Part shown: in pieces, positions 35,601 to 47,600 of the stretch
Layout of the letters: the number at the start of each line of letters is the position of its first letter
Position numbering within the stretch: position 1 is the first letter of the stretch
Origin: Sipunculus nudus
Taxonomy: Eukaryota > Annelida > Sipuncula > Golfingiida > Sipunculidae
NCBI GenBank assembly: GCA_026874595.1
Contig: CM049308.1
Location: 14,279,501-14,343,500 of the forward strand
DNA length: 64,000 nt
Reading direction: 5' to 3'
Program-made: the position numbers and the translations under genes
Notes under the pieces: model-generated
What the model was told of the DNA's origin: nothing
Seen by the model: the letters and a program-made list of their open reading frames with translations, nothing else
Database searches by the model: none

Positions 35601-38600
35601 GAAAATGCACATGTATGGACTTTTTCTCACAATGCCTGCATATACTGGCATGATTTTTGGTGTGTTGCTTGATAATGACCCGTTACAAATCGAGTTTGCA
35701 TTTTGCCCTTGTTGACCTACTTTTGACCATACGACACCTCCTGAACTTAAAAAATTTTCCAAATTTTACAAATGTTTCTAATTTGCCCAAGGCGGGGGCA
35801 TTCGTGTCGTTCGGACACATCTAGTTTTCATTATTTTTTATAAAGTCAACCAGATTTTCTATGTCTTTGATACATTTTCAGGGCTTCCACAGACTCCTTT
35901 AATTTCCTAGATATTTTCCAGCATTCAGACCATAGTCTTGGTCCTTTGTCCGTGGTCCGGCCGTCAATCCAGGGTTAACAGGGCTTGTTTTGACTTATGA
36001 ATCCAAAATTTTGGACACAGTTAGATGTCCCCAAAATCTCCTATCATATCAAAAATTTGGTCAATAGGACTTTGTTCCTTCGAGATGTTAAGGAAAAACC
36101 TCCTTTTTCCATGAAAAAGCCATTGTTACACTTCATGGCTGCCTAATAACAAAACCACGGATTCGTTTTTTATCATATTTAGTATGCATATTCTTCCATA
36201 TATTTTCTATGAATATACCAAAAATTAGGTCAGTATTATGTATTGTTTTGAAGTTTTGGTCCCAAACATTATGCAATTTTTAAAAAATCAGGAAATATAT
36301 TTGCTCACTTAACTTGAGAATTGCTGAAGCTGGAGACTTTTTTGTCAGGGATATAACTTTATTTAATCAAGTTCCAGTTGTATACACGAAATTAGATCTG
36401 AATTTTGCAAATTTTTTCAGTTTTAAGCATAAAAAAAATCAATACCTTAAATTTTGTCCAACTTTGGCAGTGGCACATTTTTTCCCTAGAAGCACTGTTG
36501 ATTTAATTTTCACAGCATATATACACAAGGATTAAATCTGTATAAATCTGAAATTTCATAGGAATTGATTGGAGAGAGTAGCTTTTATTCAAGTTTTCAT
36601 ACACCATGTCCAGTGTTGTTTACATCAAGCCCACCTAGTAGTACAGCTTTCACTTGTGTTATGTAACCCACACCAGGCAGCTTGCCTTGGCTAAGCTTGG
36701 CCACTACTAGCAGGCTTCCCCTCTGCCCTGCACTCCCCCTCCCCGAGATGGTGCATAAACTAGATGAATGTTATAATTTTTCTGTATTTGATTAATTCTT
36801 ATTCTAGGCTGCGCTATATTTTAGATTTTGTATTGTACAACCAGGGTTACAACGATTAAAGTGCACATATAATTGTGTCCACAAAGTGGTGTATTGCTAT
36901 GAAAGTGTGGATGTTCATCAGATAAGTAATTCCTTACTTCAGAAGAGTAAAAACTTCACCAAGTGTGAAATTGACTATTAATTCCAGTAATAAATTAAAG
37001 CTAAGATAGTAATTAGCACAATGATATTGTTTGTCTCTCATTCAACCAACAGTGTGTATACTTTATTTGAAAGATGTTTTTTTATCAAATTTTCTAGATC
37101 AATTATTTTGGTGAATAAAAATTAAGCGTGTAGTGAAAACTCCAATGTACAAAACTTTTAATAGTGATTCGAGGAATAATCTTGAAGATGCCATTTTGTG
37201 GCATTATTTTCTTTTAAATTCAGTTTAAACATTTGTGATTTAAAAATAATAAAATATATTTGTATGCATAATATGACCCAGTATGAGCTATACTTTGGAT
37301 AAATAATGATTGCAACTTAGAATTCTGATATTTTAACTTATATTTCCAGATTTTTTTACTTGTAAATAAAAAAAAATGAACCTGAAAAAAACACTTAATG
37401 TAAAAAGTGTATATGCTAAACAAAATAGGCTTTAATATAAACTTAAATGCATTATTCCCTTGAAAGTGAAATAAAGGTATCGGTCCATTCTCTCCACTTG
37501 ATTGTCCATCTGTAAATTTTTCATATGCATCACAGTATCTCAAAACTGTTACTCTTTTTCTTCATGACTGTCTTGTCAGAGTATTAGTTTGCAGTCATAT
37601 ATTAAGAACTTTATAACCAAGTAGGAGGGCCCCTTTCCTCTTAGCTTCTCATATGCTTATATATATGAAAAACATTACAATAAAATATTTTGCATATTTT
37701 GCATTTGCAAAAATTTCAAACTTCAGCTGAGCGCCATGACCCATGGGTCCCTTGTTTTAGCAGAGCACAATCATATTCCCAAGACAACTGTTAATTATTA
37801 TTATTACAAGGAGCTGTTATTATTGAAAACATTCAGTTCTTCTGTAGAACTCTACATGTACAGAAATCTAAACCAATTGCTGCGAACATTAATGGTCATA
37901 TTGAGTAACCAACTAATATATGGTTGTGCAGAAAGAACTTTTATATTTTTCCAATTTATTTTTATGCCTGAAGATTCTGTGAACTCCTATATTTTTGCCA
38001 CAAGTACTCCTATAAAAGCTTATTTTTCTTAAGGAACCTTCCAAAAACCCTGATTTTGCAAAGGTCAAACAAGATTCTTTTAGGCAAGATCCTTTATGAT
38101 TCATTAAGGGACTTATGTATTGAGGGAGAGAGATACAATACAAGCTATCCTTTCAGGTGTAGGATGAAGACACAGACAACATATAAGTCAACACAAGCTC
38201 ACACCAAAAAATATGAAACCCAAGGCATGGAGAAGACTCCAGAGCTAAACCTCAGTGAGAGCTGCATCAAGGTATTTTCCATAATAAAGAAAACTTGCTA
38301 GAAAAGATTTGATTACTTTATGAATTATAATACAAATAAATTGTGACCCTACAGAGAAGCTTTAAACATGTAGAGGTAACACTGAATAGAGTGGAGTATT
38401 GTGTAGGCCTGTATGTTTAGAAAATTATTTAACTGAACAGGGCTGAAAAGATAAATTATCTCAACTCATGATATGTTACTTGAAATGATAAATATTAAAT
38501 ACAGTATAGTTTATAAGTCAGCATTCTTCCTTGTTTATGGAAAATTTACCCATGTTTAAAAAAAAATATTCCTAAACCATGAATATATTTCAAATTAAAT

Positions 38601-41600
38601 TCTAAACCAAAAAATTATTCCAAGAAAAAAAACCCAAGTTGCCTTGTTTCTTGTCTATGGCCAATGACTGTCCACCTTAGAAGTTAGATTGGAGCTGATT
38701 TTCTGTGCACTATTAAATTTCACACAGTGATTTCCAGCAGGTTATCTAATATCACCAATGAATTGATACAAGGACATCTGATGATGCCAGTACAGTATTT
38801 GTCTCAGTACTGGTGTATTGGTATCATTACAGCTCTAATATGGAGCCTTTTTCATACTAACTTTATCCAATTTAAAACTAGATATGCAGACATTCTTTAT
38901 GTTTTTATACAAGCACAGCCATCACCAGCTTAAATAGCATTGATTCATTACATTCATGTCCAAGCTTTAATCCCTAAAAAAAAAATCAAAAGACCCTTAA
39001 GCATGTTTTGTCTTTTGAAATGTAAATCTGTATTTCTTTCTGAAGTAATTAATCTCACTGTAGAATTTAGTCATGGTTACAAGTCTAGAGTTTAAATTGG
39101 GTAATAACCATGAAGACAAAGTACTATTGAAGTGCAAAATTTGCTACCAGTGCTAATTTTAGCCCCAAGTAAATATGTGTTAGCTTATAAAGATATTAAG
39201 GTGATGTGAGCATGGATTAACATAATCTAAAAGTCAAGAAGTTTAAGTGATTAAATTTTATGAGTATTGACGTGGAATCGGTGTAGAATTTGCAACAAAG
39301 GTTGACAGCATTTTATTACATTTTTACTCAACTGATACATGTTTGATCATCCTGACATCATTTCAGTATCTGCATCAGATTGAGGAGAACAACAATTATT
39401 TACGTGTGACGGTTGAAGGTGGAGGCTGCTCAGGGTTCCAGTACAAGTTCGACATTGATACTCAAATCAGAAAAGGGGACAGGTGAGAAATCATTTATTT
39501 TCACCCAGTATAACCTGAGCAGAAACTTAAATAAGGATAGAGACTTACTGAGCCCTTCAAAATTCATTTATAATGCATTAAACTCTGGGATCTAAGGCCA
39601 AAAAAAAAATCAGGTTTGCTTCTCAGGCACTTTTATTCAGAAATCAATGCGGGCTGGTGTTTTTTTTTTAATTTTTAGCTCAGCTGACTATAAGTCATCT
39701 GAGCTATAGTCGTGGTCCATTTTCCGTCGTCCGTCCAACTGTCTGTCCGTCCGTCCGTAGATGTGGCACGTTTTGAAACCGTAAGACCTAGGAATCCAAA
39801 ATTCAGCATAATGTTAGATGTCCCCAAGATCTCCTACCAAGCCGAAAACTGGGTCTTTGTGACTTAATTCCTTTGAGAAATTAAGGAAAAACCTCAATTT
39901 TTTATTAAAAACCTATTTTCACACTTTAGGACTGCCTATTATCAAAACCACTCATCTTTTTTTCCTCATATTTCCTTTAAATAATCCTCTATATAATTCC
40001 TATGTACATGCCAGAAATTAGGTCTGTATTATTTAATTTAAAAAAGTTATGGGCCCAAAAATAATGCATTTTGTAAATAATCAGGAAAGAAATTTTATCA
40101 CTTAACACAAAACTTGTTTAAGCTAAGCACTTTTTTTCCAGTAATATTACTTTTATTAATCAAAATTAAATTGTATACCCAAAATTAGATCAAAATCTTT
40201 TAAATTTTTAAAAATATTAGCATAAATAAAAAATTGGTACCTTAAATTTTGCCCAACTTTGACCATGGCACGTTTTTTTGCTGTAACTGCTGTGGATTTA
40301 ATTTTCACAGCATGTTTTTGTTAGCATTTCAACTGTTAACACCAACAATTTGAAACCAGTTGATCAAAAACTGTAGATTTTATTCAAGTTTTCAAGCACC
40401 ATGTCACATATTGCTAGTGTTATGCAGTTTGCTAGAGCTCAGCTCCCGAGCTTCAGCTCTAAGTTCCTTAAATTTGGCATACAGTTAGATTTCTCCAAAA
40501 TCCCCGACCATGCCAAGAATTTGGTCACTAGGACTTAATTCCTTCGAGATATCAATGAAAAACTTCATTTTTCCATTGAAAACCCAATGTTACACTTTAA
40601 GACTGCCTAATATCAAAACCACTGATCTGACTTTGATCATATATAATATACATATTTTTCTATACATTCACTATGCACATGCCAGAAATGATGTCAGTAT
40701 TGTGTATTTTTTTTAAGTTATGGGCCCAAACATAATGCACTTTGTAAAAAATCAAGAAATATATTTACTCCCTTAACAAGGGCATTGCTGAAGCTAGAGA
40801 TCTTTTTTGTCAGGGATGTAACATTATTTAATCAAGATTCAATTGAATACCCAAAATTAGTTCTGAATTTTTCAAATCTTATAAGTTATTAGTATAAATA
40901 TAAAATTAGTACCTTAAATTTTGCCCAACTGTGACCATGGCACGCTTGTTTCCCGTGAGCACTGTTGATTTAATTTTCATATCATGCACACATAAGGATT
41001 TCAGCTTTTTAGTTTAGAAAGCTGAAAGAAATTTGCCAAATATTGTAGCTTTTATTAATGTTTTTTATGAGACCCTGTCAGACTTTGGCTCTCTCCAGCC
41101 CCTCTTGAGTCACCTGTATGTTGACCTTGTTGACCTTTCATCACATTATGCACGCTTGAGGGGAGAATCCAGGCAGCTTATGGCCAGCCACAGTTGATCC
41201 AGGTGTTCAACCCAACTCATCTAGTAGTTTTAACCAACAACATAACAATAAACAATAAATTCATAAATTTTTATTGGTTTTTAATAACAAATTAAAGAAA
41301 AATTAAAAAGGAATTTGTTAGTTTATAATAACAGGAAATTAACTTGCAGTTACTGATGATATAAGAATCTTGTATCGATGGGTAGAATGTCACATATTCC
41401 AAATAACACCATGCAGTCACCTATGGCATTTTTCAGTTCATTTTTAATGATAAAGAAGTAAATCATATTATTCATTACTAATCATTAAGGATTATATGAA
41501 GGAAATTAATGATAGACAAAGATGCAGTTGATAATATTAATCTAGATTCCTACTGTGTCTAGTGTGTACATTGATGTGAAATTAGTCCAAAATGAATTTT

Positions 41601-44600
41601 TTACAGTTATTTTTTAATATAAATAAAAGCCATAAAACCAGGTACTTATGATCATTATTTAAATGTGTGAATTTTGTATATTCTGGATTCTCAACATCAT
41701 TGTTTGGTGAAAACTGAATAAATACCAGACATGGTGCGAATACTTTGTAATTGTATTTAAATACGAATATGATTATGTACTCCATTATAAAATTTCTTGC
41801 ATAAAGAATGGGAATTCAGGTAAAAATGAAAGTATATGAATACTCGTGCAAATACTTTCAAAATGTATTCATGAATGCATTCATGAATATATTCTTTAAT
41901 ATTATTTTAATAATCATATCAGTTATATTTCATTTTAAACAAGGGACCTATGGGTCACTGTGCTCAGCTGACGTTAACCTTGAAGGTAAAAATCTAAAAT
42001 AATATCAAATGGAGATAAAGTGTAAGAGGAAGAGGTTAATAAAGGCCATGGTTGGTTTATATGATTGGTTTGTATTGATGAGCAAGAAATTGTTGCAAAT
42101 AATATTTTGTGACCTGACCATGTGTTTCCTAATGTTGAAACTGAAGCATGTGAGCAGTTTGTGAACAAATGATCTGTACAATTACCATGATCATTAGTTG
42201 GCTTTTCTATTAACTGTTGACATTTCAGTAGTTTACACATTTGTTCAATCTAATCTTTTTTTTGGTATAATATATATTATTAAATATATGTTTTTTTATG
42301 AAATGTATAGTTGAAATAAAACTAATTAACAACATAAAACATGGCAAACAAAGCCTGATCTCAAATTCTGCTGATGCAGGAAAATAATGAACAAATGTTT
42401 GTAATAAATCCTCATTTTTTTATCACATCAATTTTTTTTTTATTTAAGTTTATATTTCTATACATTTTCAATATAACATATATATCTGAATATAAAAGTT
42501 GATTCATAATTCTCAATTGCATCATCATAAATCTCAATCTTGTCAGATAACACCACATCATGCATACAAATGTTTATTTATTTTTTACCACAAAAATATA
42601 TCTTTTAAATCTGCAAAACAATAAATATCTAAAAAATACTTGATTAAGATTTCACAATTTTTAATGTGTCTTTATTTATCCATAATGTGCTTCATATTTT
42701 ATCATAATTTAAGCATACTGATGGGTTCCATTATGATTGGTAAATTAATTTAAAAGAAAAATGATTTCTTTAAAAATGCTACATTACACAACATTGCATC
42801 TTCTGGATTACACCTTGAATTACTTTTTCAAGGAAAGTTTTTGCATATCAGAGTGGAAACAGCATAACAATTAAGGAGATACAGTGAAAACAATAACAAT
42901 ACTGCATAACACTTGGTGGGTTGGGTTTGCGGGGGGGGGGGGGGGGTGATTGGGGTGGTGATATGAGAATAACTGTACACCTGTCACAGCAGGGGATCTC
43001 CCCCAGTGACTGTAACAAATCAGAAACCCTGGCATAGCTGACTTCCAGTGACCTGGAGTGGGACCCTGCATCTGTAATCTGTAATCAAAGCAAATGACTA
43101 CAATAGAGCCTCAAGAAAAAAATCAATAACTAGCTTAATTTTCAAGCTTTTACTTCCAAATTTCAGATTCAAACAAATTAAATATTAATGTTTACATGCT
43201 GTGAAAATTAAATCAATGGTCCTTACAGGAAAAAAACGTGCCATGATCAAAGTTTGGCAAAATTTAAGGTACTGATTTTATTTTTATGCTAATTACTTAA
43301 ATAATTTACAAAATTCAGATCTAATTTTGGGTAAACAATTGAATCTTAATTAAACATAGTTATATACTTGGGAAAATAGACTCTAGTTTCAAAATTTTTC
43401 ATTTTAAGTGAGTTAATATTTTTCCTGATTTTTTACAAAGTCCATTATGTTTGGGCCAATAACTTAAAGAATTTATACCTTTAACAGACTTAATTTCTGG
43501 CATATACATAGGAACTATATAGAAGAATATTTATGGTAAATATGAGGAAAAACAGATGAGTGGTTTTGATATTAGGCAGTCCTGAAGTGTGAAAATAGGA
43601 TTTTAATAAAAAATTGAGGTTTTTCCTTAATTTCTCAAAGGAACGAAGTCGCAAAGACCCAGTTTTCGGCTTGGTAGGAGATCTTGGGGACATCTAACAT
43701 TATGCTGAATTTTGGATTCCTAGGTCTTACGGTTTCAAAACGTGCCACATCTACGGACGGACGGACGGACGGACAGACGGACGGACGACGGACAATGGAC
43801 CACGACTATAGCTCAGATGACTTATAGTCAGCTGAGCTAAAAATCATATGATTCTCTTATTATTTTTAATAAAAATTATATTTGGGACAATATTTGTAAG
43901 TTTTTAATAAATAGTTAAATTCTTATATTATATGTTCTGCTTATAAGTTATATGGCCAAGTCAAAATCTGTGTGACAGTAGTACTCCATTTGTTAATAAA
44001 ATAAATGAAATCAATCCTCTTCCCTGTCCCCAAAGGTACTATCAAAATCATACATAAGCTAAACAACAACAACTCATAATACAGCTTATATTTATTACCA
44101 CACAAAACCAGCATGTGCCTCATTTCTAAATAATATTTTTTTATCATATATAACAGCTGAGCGTTGTGACCCATAGGTCCCTTGTTTTTGTATGTTTCGA
44201 TAAAATTGTCAAATGACATGGGAAAAGCATGATAATAACAGATCTTTTTGCTAAACACTGCATAACAAAGGTCATTTTATTCAAATTTTATGATTTTATT
44301 TTCTTGAAAGAAATGTCCGAGCAGCTGGAGCTCAAAATTGGTAAGTTTCTATTGAAAATCAAAATAAAAATTTTTGAAGCGGGGGTTTAAAATTGACGTG
44401 GGCTGTGCCTGAGGACCATACCTTTTATTTATTTTTTGTCCTAAACTAAAGAAAGTACTTTAACTCAATAGACATCAATAATTCAGCTAAGAACTATTTA
44501 AAATGCAAGTCCAAATGGTAAAAGTAAATTCATGATATGACTATATGACTCTAGATAAAATAGCAGGTACCTGATATATGTAGTGCCAGACCCATGAGGC

Positions 44601-47600
44601 TTATGACAATATATTGACACCAGTTTATCATAAATAATGGTGGAAGCTGTGGTATTTGCTGATTCACACGTAAGCATCCAAAGTTCAACTAAGTGTAGAA
44701 AGGTGGAGCTTTTTGTATGGTCATATATACCAGCTCTCAGTAGATGCTGTTGTCTTAACCTGACTGAAGGCACTACAGTTGTTTTTGCTGCCATCTATAT
44801 GTTCATTTGATAACTAACACCTTGTGATTTAAACAACAGATCATACATACAACTACAGTTGAACATGGACCAAATTAGTCGGAATGGTTAAATGTAATAC
44901 TATTGTGACATCTAGTTTGAAATAACATATGAATTAAAGGAGAATTTTGTATTCCCAGAAATAAACAGAACATATACTGTGGTTGGCTTCATATTCGCGA
45001 GGCTGAAATTTTGCGATTTTTCAATTTTTAATGTTTCGCGAGGGTTTCATTTTCGCGATCTCACCAGAACCCAAATATTTGGTAAAGCCATACCTATGTG
45101 TGTTATAAAATGAGCATAAGTCATGAGTTTGTGATATTTTTCTCATATAACGATGGGCCCGAACACAAAGCACAGGTAGTTAAGTTCAAATTAAGGGGAA
45201 CGTTTTCCCTATACCTGCATGGATGTAACTTATTATAACAATTCTCATTGTTCTAATCTTTTCCCATACAAATATTGGCTACATTAAATAAGAAGGACGT
45301 AATCCATTTATTATTATAGCCAATTATTCCGGAGGGTTTCATTTTCGCGATTATTTCCCATTCGCGAATATCCCGAAATTAAAACCCTCGCGAACAAAAA
45401 GGCAACCACAGTATACTCCAGTTTCCATATGCACGCACATGGCAGCATACCTAATTTTCATGCATAAACACACATACACATACACATGGAAATACACACA
45501 GCTTTAAACTGTTCTTGTCAGATTCAAATGTTGTGTATTAGGAGAGTTTTCAGGACCATGATCAAACCTGCTAAGGACCTAGCTTAATTGTATCCTGATC
45601 CATATGTTCTGTAGTATATCTACATAAGCAGATGATTGACTCATTTAGAGTGAAAGTTCAGACTAAAGGTCATATTTTGAATGGATGTGTGCACAGATTA
45701 TCCTTAAAATTATTGGTCCTCTGATATTGGATATCACAGTGAGGTACACAAGATAATAAATTGCACCACCAATTATAACTTTTTTTTCATATTTTAAACT
45801 TTGATGATATAAGTTAATTGCTCATTGCTTATTTCACAGTATATTTTAGAATTTGCAAATGAAGATACTGACACAGCTTCAACTTTGTGAACACAATTCT
45901 TTGTATTTTACCAAAATGTGTAAAAAATTGCCTTAACAACATATTTTACTGCCATTATTGGTATATATATTTTGAATAAATGTGGCTGAACCAATTCCTC
46001 TTAAATAAAAAGAACAGCTGAGAAATTTCATTATCATTAGCCCATTTAGACTTAATATTTATACAAAAGATCAGATTTTTAGCTCCGCTGACTGTAAGTC
46101 ATCTGAGCTATAGTGATCACCCTTTGTCCGTCCTCAGTCCGTTAACCTGGCACAAATCATAACCACTGGACCTAGAAATTTATAACTTGACATTCTGAGT
46201 GTTCCATGAAAAATCTCCTTGGAAACCAGAAATGAGGTCTCTGTTACCCATATCCTTCGAGCTATGGGGCCCCAAAGTACCCCCCAAGAATAGTCAAAAA
46301 TTTCATACAAAAACTTCAATATCTCATTAACTACATCACTGATGGTCATGATTTTTGACATACATATTAATCATGAGATGTAACATCAGTTCCTGCAGAC
46401 TGGTGGCGCCACCTGTATTTTTCGATTTTTTACGAATTTTTTTCTCTGTTTTTAGACCTTTTAAGATGTGGTTATCTGTCAACAGGGTACAAATAGTAAC
46501 AACTGGACCTAGAATCTTCATTCTTGACACACAGGGAAGCCCATGAAAAGTGTCTGTGGAAACCTGAAATTAGGTCTCTGTTTCCCATATGCTTCAAGCT
46601 ATAGGACTTCGAAGTATCCCTCAGAATAATGGAAAATTTGATACAAAAGCTGAAGTATCTGAACAACTAATGCAGAGATCACCATGATTCTTTGCATGTA
46701 TATTAACCATTAAGTGTTTTTATTAGTTTCTGCAGACTGTTGGAGCCACCTGTATTTTTTTAAGTTTATGCATTTTTTCTCTATTTTTGAAATATATATA
46801 AATGCAGACACAATCTTGGCCTGTTGGTTAATCTGTTTGATGCTTCAGTTGAATGGGTATATATTACCATTCAGATGATAAAATTTCCTTTTGCAAATCC
46901 CTTCCCAGTCAGCTGAGCGTCATGACTCATGGGTCACTTGTTCAGGATAGCCTTTCTGATTCTGATTAAATTTGAGCTTACTGCTCAAGGGTTGAATCAA
47001 CAGATGCATTGTATGACTAATGGTGGCACCTTGCATGATTCAAGTATCAAAGTTCATGTTGTCAGCTAAATTTCATGAACCACGGGTCACTCATCATTAA
47101 CATAGTGGCAGTTTGAGGAAACAAGAGCAGGGCCAACCTTGCTAATTAATGTGTGTATTAACTCTTATAAAGCTGTGTTTCCATGTGATGTCATCAGTTG
47201 AACGTCATGACCCATGGGTCACTCATCGTTAACAGAGGCAGTTTGAAGGAACAAGGGCAGGGCAAACCTTACTTATTAATGTGTGTATTAACTCTTAGAA
47301 AGCTGTGTTTCCATGTGCTTGTATAGGCTGTGAAAAATAGGTGTTTGCATGTGTGCATTTATGCATATATGCATTAAAATGGCAGGCATATATATTTGTA
47401 CAGTGGCTCTAGCAGGTCTTTCACAAAAAGATGGTGAAGTGATGTCATTTTACTAAAATGTTCAAGAGTTTGAGCACACAATATCACTCCTGTGGGGATT
47501 TTCATGCAAATACACATGCGCTGACAGACACTTAGAGGCACTCCAGTTACAAAATTATATGTGCAATTTTTTACACATATACATGCACATGAAAACACAG

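Noticed and set aside
33868..35653. Repeated frames reading [10 protein letters not shown] and similar
   Set aside because: They come from the 180-bp tandem units. Although 180 is a multiple of three, stops break every unit.
35801..35824. Classical Helitron 3' end (hairpin then CTAG followed by T)
   Set aside because: The right end fits, but the left end does not start with TC after an A, and related families end in CTTG; a Helentron-like assignment fits better.
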